15,629 bases of DNA from assembly GCA_018609945.1 (NCBI GenBank), contig JAHENO010000278.1:1-15629 (forward strand). Reading direction: 5' to 3'. This stretch comes from Haloarculaceae archaeon. GTDB taxonomy: Archaea; Halobacteriota; Halobacteria; Halobacteriales; Haloarculaceae. Both the position numbers and the translations under genes were made by a program. The notes under the pieces were generated by a model. That model worked only from the letters and a program-made list of their open reading frames with translations. It ran no database searches and was not told where the DNA came from. Positions 1 to 6,100 of this stretch are shown here, in pieces. Numbering within the stretch: the stretch's first letter is position 1; every line of letters starts with the position of its first letter.

Positions 1-120
1 CCAGGAGTCGACGGCCGCGGGGTCGACCCCGGCGTCATCGAACGCCCCGGCGTAGAAGTCGTTGTCTGCCGCCCGCTCGAGTTGCTCGCGGACTGCCGAG
101 AGTGTCTCCGGATCGTACAT
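1..120 (-). CDS. Partial N-terminus, probable phenylacetate-CoA ligase-like (PaaK family) adenylating enzyme
   Basis: The frame opens with ATG at 118-120 and stays open for all 40 codons to the left edge, so only the N-terminus is present. The peptide begins MYDPETLSAVREQLERAADN, followed by a stretch with DFYAGAFDDAGVDPAAV. PaaK-family adenylating enzymes typically start with this pattern: an amphipathic helix, then a 'xxFYxxxFxxAGVDP' segment leading to the 'sxxDl' region. No ATP-binding motif is visible because it would lie off the window, so the assignment rests on the N-terminal pattern alone. A TATA-like box at 145-152 places the predicted transcript start 2-4 nt before the ATG, which supports this start. 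It is on the same strand as the liv operon upstream but is separated from it by 134 bp with its own promoter. Alternatives are another AMP-dependent synthetase or an unrelated acidic protein. Confidence 0.5.
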   Translation of the reverse strand, partial: MYDPETLSAVREQLERAADNDFYAGAFDDAGVDPAAVDSW

Positions 121-144
121 CGGGCTGACGCACGGCGAGACACC

Positions 145-152
145 ACATAAAA
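145..152 (-). promoter_or_regulatory. TATA box for the PaaK-like gene
   Basis: On the minus strand this reads TTTTATGT, with its centre about 28 nt upstream of the ATG ending at 120. Archaeal TATA boxes sit about 25-27 nt before the transcript start, so the mRNA should begin 2-4 nt from the start codon (effectively leaderless). The A/T-rich box stands out from its GC-rich surroundings. Predicted from sequence only. Confidence 0.5.
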
Positions 153-176
153 TTGGCCGTCACGCGGGGGGTGTCG

Positions 177-254
177 TACTGCCGGCTATAAGCCCGTGAG
201 AAATTTCGACCACCCGTGGGGTCGAATATCTCCACGAAATTATAGCCGGCAGTA
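177..254. repeat. 78-bp imperfect palindrome with perfect 15-bp ends
   Basis: The outer arms 177-191 (TACTGCCGGCTATAA) and 240-254 are exact reverse complements. Inside them, 195-198 pairs with 233-236 and 205-211 pairs with 220-226, with the tip at about 212-219. The right arm ends one base before the stop codon of livM (255-257). The palindrome therefore lies immediately 3' of the liv operon and about 57 bp upstream of the PaaK-like start codon. As RNA it could fold into a long hairpin with internal loops at the end of the liv transcript. As DNA it could be a terminal-inverted-repeat element or a protein-binding site. No flanking target-site duplication is evident. Confidence 0.75.
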
Positions 255-1298
255 TCAGTAGGCGAACGGCCACTTGCGCAGGTACTCCTTGATCTTGCCG
301 AGGGCCGCCAGCACGCCCTTCGGTTCGACGACGAGGACGACGATGATGATGACGCCGAAGAAGACCGGCACGAGCGCGGTGGCGTTGGTTCCCGTGATCT
401 CGGCGGCGACCTGGAGGGCGTTCTGGAGCGTATCCCGGACGATCGTGACGACGCCGACGCCGAGCAGTGCGCCCCAGACGCGTCCCAGGCCGCCGAACAG
501 CAACATGACGTAGTGTTCGAGCGTGAGCGTGAGCGTGAAGAACTGCGGGTCGATGAAGCCGATGTTGAACGCGAAGAGGCCGCCGGAGACGCCGATCATG
601 AACCCGCCGATGGCGAACGCCAGCAGTTTGTTCCGGAAGACGTTCACACCGAGGACGGCTGCCGAGAGGTCGTTCTCGTGGACGGCACGGAACATCCGCC
701 CGATTCCGGTCCGCGAGAGGTTCAGCGAGAGCATCGCGAACGCGAGCATGAAAACCAGCGCGAGGTAGTAGATGTCGAGGTCGGTTCCGATGGCTGCGAC
801 CGGCCCGACGACGCTCGGCGTCGAGGGGAGCGTCTGGCGGGCCCCGCCGTGGACGGCCTCGAACTGGCCGTTGTTCAGGAACCACTCGGTGATGAACTGC
901 AGTGCCAGCGTCGAGATGGCGATGTAGAAGCCCTTCACGCGAAAGGAGGGGAGCCCGAAGCCGACGGCGACGAGCGCGGCGACGACGCCACCAAAGAGGA
1001 TGGCCGGCAAGAGCCCGACGCCGGTCCCGAGCAGCTGGCTCGTGGTGTAGGCACCCAGGGCCATGAACGCCCCCTGGGCGAGGACGATCTCGCCGGCGTA
1101 CCCGAGGATGACGTTCAAGCCCAGGACCGCGATGGCGAAGATGTACATCTGCGTGAACAGCGTGAGCGTCCCGCCGCCGACGAGAAACGGCACCAGGAAC
1201 GGGATCGGCAACCCGAAGACGAGCGCGATCCGCTGGGTACGCCACGGGATCAGCCCCATCCGGGACTCGTAGCTCGTGAAGTACTCGCCACAGGGCAT
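255..1298 (-). CDS. livM: Branched-chain amino acid-type ABC transporter permease LivM
   Basis: This is a 347-aa inner subunit of a Liv/HAAT-family importer that forms the membrane channel with LivH. The protein is almost wholly hydrophobic, with about eight to ten membrane segments starting near residues 24-40. Family hallmarks are AQGAFMALGAY (74-84) and the cytoplasmic coupling region at about 204-230 (RAVHENDLSAAVLGV then KLLAFAIGGF). The stretch LLFGGLGRVWGALLG lies at 266-280, and the C-terminal VEPKGVL at 324-330. Its length is normal for LivM. The ATG at 1296-1298 is preceded at exactly 6 nt by GGAGGTG, a perfect anti-Shine-Dalgarno match, which favours it over Met14. It is the last gene of the operon. 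The Liv family also imports short carboxylates and aromatic acids, so the amino-acid name should not be taken literally here. Confidence 0.93.
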   Translation of the reverse strand: MPCGEYFTSYESRMGLIPWRTQRIALVFGLPIPFLVPFLVGGGTLTLFTQMYIFAIAVLGLNVILGYAGEIVLAQGAFMALGAYTTSQLLGTGVGLLPAILFGGVVAALVAVGFGLPSFRVKGFYIAISTLALQFITEWFLNNGQFEAVHGGARQTLPSTPSVVGPVAAIGTDLDIYYLALVFMLAFAMLSLNLSRTGIGRMFRAVHENDLSAAVLGVNVFRNKLLAFAIGGFMIGVSGGLFAFNIGFIDPQFFTLTLTLEHYVMLLFGGLGRVWGALLGVGVVTIVRDTLQNALQVAAEITGTNATALVPVFFGVIIIVVLVVEPKGVLAALGKIKEYLRKWPFAY

Positions 1299-1385
1299 CT
1301 ACGGCACCTCCCCGCTGTGGCTCGCTCCAGTCGCCGGTCGATTCCTCGATGCCTCGGACGGCTGGTGGGTGGATGAGGGTTGCAT
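1299..1385 (-). CDS. Possible 28-codon small ORF between livH and livM
   Basis: An ATG at 1383-1385 begins 2 nt after the livH stop (TGA, 1388-1390), and the frame closes with TAG at 1299-1301, directly against the livM ATG (TAGATG). The ORF therefore fills the only sizeable gap in the operon exactly. A GAGAGG about 9 nt upstream, inside the end of livH, could act as a ribosome site. The peptide starts MQPSSTHQPSEASRNRPATG and is rich in Ser, His, Pro and Arg. It is not acidic, unlike typical haloarchaeal proteins, and it has no recognisable domain. It may be a leader that couples translation of livM, a small protein, or chance. The junction mimics the synthetase-livH junction, which also reads TAGATG. 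Confidence 0.3.
   Translation of the reverse strand: MQPSSTHQPSEASRNRPATGASHSGEVP
1305..1311 (-). promoter_or_regulatory. Shine-Dalgarno site of livM
   Basis: The minus strand reads GGAGGTG, ending 6 nt before the livM ATG. It is fully complementary to the 3' end of archaeal 16S rRNA and decides the 1298 start. The 16-nt context up to and including the ATG differs by one base from that of livH. Confidence 0.7.
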
Positions 1386-1387
1386 TG

Positions 1388-2317
1388 TCAGAGCCTCTCG
1401 ATGCGTTCGGTACCGAAGAGCCCGTACGGTTTCACGACGATCACGACCAACAAAAAGAGTAGTGGCAGAATCTCGCCGAATCCCGGACCGACGTCGACGA
1501 TAGCGGTCCCCCCCTCGAAGTAGAACGACCCGTACTCCTGGAGGAGACCGACGACGATAGCGCCGATGAACGCGCCGGGAATGGAGTCGAGGCCGCCGAA
1601 GACCACCGCGGCGAAGATGATGATGCCCGTGGCCTCGATAGAAAAGCCCGCGCCGTCGCTGGACATCGCGAGCAGTATGCCGCCGATGGCGGTGATGGCG
1701 ATGGAGATCGTCCAGGCCAGCGCGATGGTGCGTTCGATGGAGACCCCGAGCACCATCGCCGCCTGTTCGTCGGTCGCCGCGGCCCGGAGGATCGACCCGG
1801 TCACGGTGTACCGGAAAAAGAGCATCAGCGCCGCGACGACGACCAGCGCGAGCAGGACCGCGATGGCGAACGCGGTCTGTATCGTGGCGCCCGCGACCAG
1901 GTCGATCCGCGATCCGAAGGTCAACTCCGGGGGGTAGGCCCGGAAGTTCCGGCCGAACAGGAACGCGATGAATCCGGAGAAGATGCCGCCGAGCGCCAGC
2001 GTGACGATGATTACCGACAGCACCGGTTCGCCGATGAACTGCCGGAAGACGATCCGCTCCAGGGCGATCCCGAGGACGATGCCGAGGGCGATGGTCGCGG
2101 CGAGGGCCGCGAACGCGGGCAACGGCGAGGAGAGGACGGCCCCGGTGCCCAGGAAGACGACGCCGTATGCGCCGATCATCGCGATCTGTCCCTGCGCGAA
2201 GTTGAGGACGCCGGTCACCTTGTAGATCAGCGCGAATCCCATCGCAATCAGCGCGTACAGGGCCCCGAGGCCGATCCCCGAGACGGTGATATCCAGGAAG
2301 GTGGTGACGTCGACCAT
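1388..2317 (-). CDS. livH: Branched-chain amino acid-type ABC transporter permease LivH
   Basis: This is a 309-aa integral-membrane subunit that pairs with LivM to form the translocation pore of a Liv/HAAT importer. Typical LivH marks are the N-terminal GLGALYALIAMGFALIYK (16-33) and NFAQGQIAMIGAY (39-51). The coupling region RAAATDEQAAMVLGVSIERT spans 178-197, followed by VVFGGLDSIPGAFIGAIVVG (238-257) and the C-terminal KPYGLFG (296-302). Length and topology (about eight membrane segments) are normal. The ATG at 2315-2317 directly follows the TAG of the acyl-CoA synthetase (TAGATG) and has GGAGGTG at 6-nt spacing, so translation is probably coupled. The His of the usual 'NFAHG' motif is Gln here, as in many family members. 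Confidence 0.94.
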   Translation of the reverse strand: MVDVTTFLDITVSGIGLGALYALIAMGFALIYKVTGVLNFAQGQIAMIGAYGVVFLGTGAVLSSPLPAFAALAATIALGIVLGIALERIVFRQFIGEPVLSVIIVTLALGGIFSGFIAFLFGRNFRAYPPELTFGSRIDLVAGATIQTAFAIAVLLALVVVAALMLFFRYTVTGSILRAAATDEQAAMVLGVSIERTIALAWTISIAITAIGGILLAMSSDGAGFSIEATGIIIFAAVVFGGLDSIPGAFIGAIVVGLLQEYGSFYFEGGTAIVDVGPGFGEILPLLFLLVVIVVKPYGLFGTERIERL

Positions 2318-4420
2318 CTACTGCACCTCCGTTCCGGCCTCGGCCGCCGCCCCGGGGTCGCTCTCCGGTCCCGCGTCGTCGTCTTCGCCGACCGGTTCGT
2401 CCACGTCGACGATCCGCATCCGACCGCGTTCGTCCGATTCGCGACCGTCCTGGTAGGTGATCGTGATTTCCATGTCGATGGCCTCGCTCCCGTCGTAGAG
2501 CGCCGCGACCAGTTCGTCGTACCGTTCCATGACGACCTCCCGCCTGAGCTTTCCAGTCCGGGTGAGTTCGCCGTCGTCGGCGTCGAACTCCTTGAACAGG
2601 ATCAGGAATCGCTGGATGGGGTCCTCGAGGTCCTCGTTGGTCTCCGCGACGACCTCCCGCATCAACTCCAGGACCGGTTCCTTCTGTGTGAGATCGCGGT
2701 AGCCCGCGTACTGGATGTCCCGCTGGTCGGCCCACTCGGCGACGTTGTCGAAACGGATGTTCAGCACCGCGGTGAGTTCCTCGCGGCCGTCACCGACGAC
2801 CATCGCCTCCTTCACGTACGGATTGAACTTCAGCTTCGTCTCGACCGAGATTGGCGCGATCGCGGTCCCGTCGGCCATCTCGATGACGTCGTCCATCCGG
2901 TCGAACACCTTGACGTGGCCGTCCTCGGTCAGCGCGCCGAAGTCGTCGGTGTGGAGCCAGCCGTCCTCGATGGCCGACTCGGTCTTTTCGGGCATCCCGT
3001 AGTAGCCCGAGGTGACCACCGGCCCGCGCACGAGGAGTTCCCCCCCCGGCGTGATACCGACCTCGACGTTGGGGAACACTTCGCCGACAGTCTCGACGTC
3101 GATGTCGTCGTCGCGGTGCATCGTCACGAACCCACAGACTTCGGATTGCCCCCAGATCTGTTTGAGCGGCACGCCCAGCGCGTGGAAGTACTCGAAGTGG
3201 TCTTCGCCCAGCGGGCCACCGCCGGTGTAGACGTTCTTCGCGCGCTTGAGGCCGATCTTGTCGAGGATTGGCCGGTAGGCCACCCAGTAGGACAGCCAGT
3301 GGGCTGCACGGAGCCAGGCCGGCGGGTCCCTGTCGTTCTTCTCGCCGATGATGTACGCCGCGTACCGGCGACCGATCGACATGGCCCGTTCGTAGACGAA
3401 CCGCTTGAGTCGGGTGGTGTTCTCGATTTTCGCCTTGACGTCCGCGACCCAGGCCTCGTAGCCGTTCGGCGAGGAGAAGATGATCTCGGGACCGATCTCC
3501 CGGAGGTCCTCCTCTTCGGTTTCGGGCTGTTCGGGGAAGTTCGCCGTCCAGCCGCCGACGAAGGCTGCTGCCATGAGGATCATCTGCTCGCCGACCCAGG
3601 CCATCGGCAGATACGAGAAGTAATCGGACTCCTCTGGCAGGGGGTCCATCTCGATGGCGGCGTTCGCGAGGTTGATGAAGTTGAAATGTGATAGCTGGAC
3701 GCGTTTGGGCATCCCCGTCGTCCCCGATGTCGGCGTCAGCACTGCCGGCGACTCGGGGTCAATCTCCGTGATGCGGTCGTGGAGTGCGCCCTCGTCCACC
3801 TCGCCGGAATCGAGTCGTTGCCGCCCGCGAGCCTCAACGTCCTCGTAGGAGACGACCGTCAGGCCGTGGGTGTCCTTCTCGCCGTTCTCGTACCGGAACA
3901 TCCCCTTCCCGTCGCGGTAGACGATGGTCTCCAGCGAGGGTACCTCCTCGGCCACGAGCAGAATCTTGTCGACCATCTCCTGGTCTTCGGCGTAGACGAC
4001 CCGGGGTTCGAGCAGCTGGAGTTGCTTCTTGATGTCTTCGGGCAGCATGTCCTCGTAGTTCGGGGCTGCCATCCCACCGAGGGACTGGGCGGCCAGCCAC
4101 GCCCACAGCTGGTGGGGTCGGTTGTACCCGATGGTAAAGAGGACGTCGCCCTCGCCGAAGTCGTACTCCGCGAGGCCGAGCGCGAAGGCCTCGACGCGCT
4201 CGTAGTACTCATCCCAGGTGTACTCTTCCCAGACGCCGTACCGCTTCCAGCGGAGCGCAACGTCGTCGGGGTGTTCGTGGGCGTGGTCGATCAGCACCTC
4301 CGGCAGCGCCCGGTCGGAGACGATCGGGACGTGCTCGTCCTCCGGCGAGGAGACGACGGCGTCGACGGACAGTCCCGACGACGTCGTCTCGCCCGACCGC
4401 GCGGCGTTCAGGTCGTCCAC
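2318..4420 (-). CDS. AMP-forming long-chain/branched acyl-CoA synthetase within the liv operon
   Basis: This 700-aa enzyme of the ANL superfamily activates a carboxylate through an acyl-AMP to its CoA thioester. The ATP-binding P-loop is TPTSGTTGMPKR (229-240). The A4/A5 region YTGGGPLGEDHFEYFHALG to QIWGQSEVCG spans 398-430, and WLHTDDFG is at 488-495. The hinge region FDRMDDVIEMADG is at 506-518, and the catalytic lysine is Lys624 in RTGKLRRE. The insertion around 355-400 places it with long-chain/ACSBG-like synthetases rather than acetyl-CoA synthetase. Deviations are TDD for the usual TGD and DRMDD for the usual GRxKD, so substrate and kinetics may be unusual. A 40-residue acidic tail follows residue 660. 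The start is GTG (4418-4420), one base after the livG stop. Its place between livG and livH suggests that it traps the imported substrate as a CoA ester. Confidence 0.88.
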   Translation of the reverse strand: MDDLNAARSGETTSSGLSVDAVVSSPEDEHVPIVSDRALPEVLIDHAHEHPDDVALRWKRYGVWEEYTWDEYYERVEAFALGLAEYDFGEGDVLFTIGYNRPHQLWAWLAAQSLGGMAAPNYEDMLPEDIKKQLQLLEPRVVYAEDQEMVDKILLVAEEVPSLETIVYRDGKGMFRYENGEKDTHGLTVVSYEDVEARGRQRLDSGEVDEGALHDRITEIDPESPAVLTPTSGTTGMPKRVQLSHFNFINLANAAIEMDPLPEESDYFSYLPMAWVGEQMILMAAAFVGGWTANFPEQPETEEEDLREIGPEIIFSSPNGYEAWVADVKAKIENTTRLKRFVYERAMSIGRRYAAYIIGEKNDRDPPAWLRAAHWLSYWVAYRPILDKIGLKRAKNVYTGGGPLGEDHFEYFHALGVPLKQIWGQSEVCGFVTMHRDDDIDVETVGEVFPNVEVGITPGGELLVRGPVVTSGYYGMPEKTESAIEDGWLHTDDFGALTEDGHVKVFDRMDDVIEMADGTAIAPISVETKLKFNPYVKEAMVVGDGREELTAVLNIRFDNVAEWADQRDIQYAGYRDLTQKEPVLELMREVVAETNEDLEDPIQRFLILFKEFDADDGELTRTGKLRREVVMERYDELVAALYDGSEAIDMEITITYQDGRESDERGRMRIVDVDEPVGEDDDAGPESDPGAAAEAGTEVQ
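2324..2330 (-). promoter_or_regulatory. Shine-Dalgarno site of livH
   Basis: GGAGGTG on the minus strand lies inside the last codons of the acyl-CoA synthetase gene, 6 nt before the livH ATG. It supports the 2317 start and translational coupling across the TAGATG junction. Confidence 0.7.
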
Positions 4421-4421
4421 G

Positions 4422-5258
4422 TCAGTCCACCCCCGTGTAGACGCGGGCGACCTCGGGGTCGTTGGTGACGGCGTCCGGGGACCCCCGCGCGATGACGCCG
4501 CCTTTCTCCAGGACGATCATCCGGTCCGAGACGGCAGTGACCACCTCAAGGTCGTGTTCGATCATCACCAGGGTCAGTCCCTCCTCCTCGTGGAGGTCCG
4601 ACAGAAAACGGATGACGTCGTACTTCTCGTCGAAGGTGAGGCCGCTCATCGACTCGTCCAGCAGGAGGACGTCCGGTTCCAGCGCCAGCGACCGCGCGAG
4701 GTCGACCCGGCGCTGGATCCCCAGGGGGAGCGTCGCGACCGTCGAGTGGCGGTACTCCCACAGTTCCAGGTAGTCGAGTATCTCCTCGACCCGGCGCATG
4801 TTCTCGGCCTCGACCGTGCGGCCGGGACCGTAGTACAGCAGGGCCGACAGCAGGTTGGGCCGCTCCGTGACCGCGCGGATCGTCATCACGTTCTCGATGA
4901 CGGTCTCTTCCTCGAACAGTTCCAGTCCCTGAAAGGTGCGGCCGAGCCCCTGCCGGGCGCGGTAGTGTTCGGGCGAGCCCGTGACCTCCTCGCCGTCCAG
5001 GTAGACCTCGCTATCGGAGTCGGCGTCGGGGGTGTAAAAGCCGTTGAGGATGTTCAACAGCGTGGTCTTGCCCGCGCCGTTGGGGCCGACGATCGAGACC
5101 CACTCGCCGGCCTCGATGCCGAGGCTGACCTGGTCGACAGCCCGGAGCGATCCGAAAGTCTTGTTCACGTTCCGGCAGCCCAGCATCGCCTCCTCGGGCG
5201 GGACAGCGGGGCCGCCCCCGAGCGACCCGCTTCGCGACACGTCCGGGTCGGCACTCAT
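4422..5258 (-). CDS. livG: Liv-type ABC transporter ATP-binding protein LivG
   Basis: This 278-aa ATPase is one of two that drive the Liv importer. Walker A is GPNGAGKT (58-65), the Q-loop Gln is Gln110 in GRTFQ, the signature is TLPLGIQRRVDLARSL (176-191), Walker B is VLLLDES (197-203), and the switch His is His235 in IEHDLEVV. LivG proteins normally have 'LPYGxQR' and 'LLLDEP', so LPLGIQ is a mild variant and Ser203 replacing Pro is unusual. The ATG at 5256-5258 is chosen over an in-frame GTG at 5267: it overlaps the livF stop as TGATG and has GAGGTG 6 nt upstream, whereas the GTG lies inside that ribosome site. The N-terminal 25 residues are acidic and Gly/Pro-rich, so probably disordered. 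One base separates its stop from the synthetase GTG. Confidence 0.92.
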   Translation of the reverse strand: MSADPDVSRSGSLGGGPAVPPEEAMLGCRNVNKTFGSLRAVDQVSLGIEAGEWVSIVGPNGAGKTTLLNILNGFYTPDADSDSEVYLDGEEVTGSPEHYRARQGLGRTFQGLELFEEETVIENVMTIRAVTERPNLLSALLYYGPGRTVEAENMRRVEEILDYLELWEYRHSTVATLPLGIQRRVDLARSLALEPDVLLLDESMSGLTFDEKYDVIRFLSDLHEEEGLTLVMIEHDLEVVTAVSDRMIVLEKGGVIARGSPDAVTNDPEVARVYTGVD

Positions 5259-6100
5259 CAGGTCCACCTCTTTCGGATCTTGTAGTGGCGGATGTCCCGA
5301 TAGCGGGACTCGTCACCGGAGGTCCCGAGGTAGAACTCCTTGATCTCCTCCCGTTCCATCAACTCCGCGGCAGGGTCGTGGAGTTCGACCTGCCCGTTCT
5401 CCATGACGTACCCGTAGTCGGCGATTTCCAGCGTCCGCTTTGCGTTCTGGTCGGCGATGATCATCGTGATGTCCTCCTCGCGGTTGATCTCGACCAGCGT
5501 CTCGAAGATATCCCGGACCAGCTTGGGTGCCAGTCCCAGCGACGGCTCGTCGAGCAACAGCAACTCGGGCCGGTGGATGAGTGCTCGCGCGACGACGAGC
5601 ATCTGCTGTTGACCGCCGCTGGCGTAGCCGGCCTTCAGGTCGAGAATCTCCTCGAGCTGGGGGAAATACTCGAACGCGATCCGGTAGTCCTCGACGTCGA
5701 ACCGGAACCGGCGGCCGTCGCGGTAGAGCCCACACCGGAGGTTCTCCTCGACGGTGAGGTCCTCGAAGACCCGCCGGCCCTCGAGGATGTGCGTGATACC
5801 GCGGTCGACCATCTCGTTTGCGCCGTAGTTGGTCACGTCCTCGCCCTTGTACGAGACCGAGCCCCGGGTGACTTCGCCGCGTTCGCTGCGGCCGATACCG
5901 CTGATCATCTTCAACACCGTGGACTTGCCGGCACCGTTGGGGCCCAGCAACGCGACGATGTCACTCTCCTGGACCTCCATCGAGACGCCCTGGACCGCGA
6001 GGAAGTGTCGGTCGTAGACGATCTCGACGTTGTCGAGTTCGACCACTGGCGGCTGCTGGGAGGCGGAACCCCCCGTCGAGGCACGCTCGCTCGTCGTCAT
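5258..6100 (-). CDS. livF: Liv-type ABC transporter ATP-binding protein LivF
   Basis: This is the 280-aa second ATPase of the importer. Walker A is GPNGAGKS (53-60). ITHILEGRRVF (102-112) replaces the Q-loop in the LivF manner. The signature is ASGGQQQMLVVARAL (160-174) and Walker B is LLLLDEPSLGL (180-190). The switch region is ADQNAKRTLEIAD (216-228), where Gln218 stands in place of the usual His; this is the 'EQN' hallmark of LivF. The ATG at 6098-6100 overlaps the stop of the binding-protein gene (TGATG). The frame is open much further upstream, but that part overlaps the binding protein and has no family similarity. The C-terminal tail from about residue 262 ends in YRDIRHYKIRKRWT, an aromatic, basic extension beyond the core LivF fold and unusual in an acidic haloarchaeal protein. 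Confidence 0.93.
   Translation of the reverse strand: MTTSERASTGGSASQQPPVVELDNVEIVYDRHFLAVQGVSMEVQESDIVALLGPNGAGKSTVLKMISGIGRSERGEVTRGSVSYKGEDVTNYGANEMVDRGITHILEGRRVFEDLTVEENLRCGLYRDGRRFRFDVEDYRIAFEYFPQLEEILDLKAGYASGGQQQMLVVARALIHRPELLLLDEPSLGLAPKLVRDIFETLVEINREEDITMIIADQNAKRTLEIADYGYVMENGQVELHDPAAELMEREEIKEFYLGTSGDESRYRDIRHYKIRKRWT
5265..5270 (-). promoter_or_regulatory. Shine-Dalgarno site of livG (decides its start)
   Basis: The minus strand reads GAGGTG, spaced 6 nt from the ATG at 5258. An alternative in-frame GTG (5265-5267) is part of this very motif and so cannot use it. This favours the ATG start with the TGATG overlap with livF. Confidence 0.6.

Noticed and set aside
177..254. tRNA or other structured RNA gene
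   Set aside because: The arms form a single long hairpin; no cloverleaf, anticodon loop or CCA-type end can be drawn.
513..1376. Long plus-strand open frame (287 codons) opposite livM
   Set aside because: Antisense to a clear membrane permease; its composition only mirrors the GC-rich codons of livM and it has no family motifs.
5259..5267. GTG start for livG, three codons upstream
   Set aside because: That GTG is part of the GAGGTG ribosome site used by the ATG at 5258.
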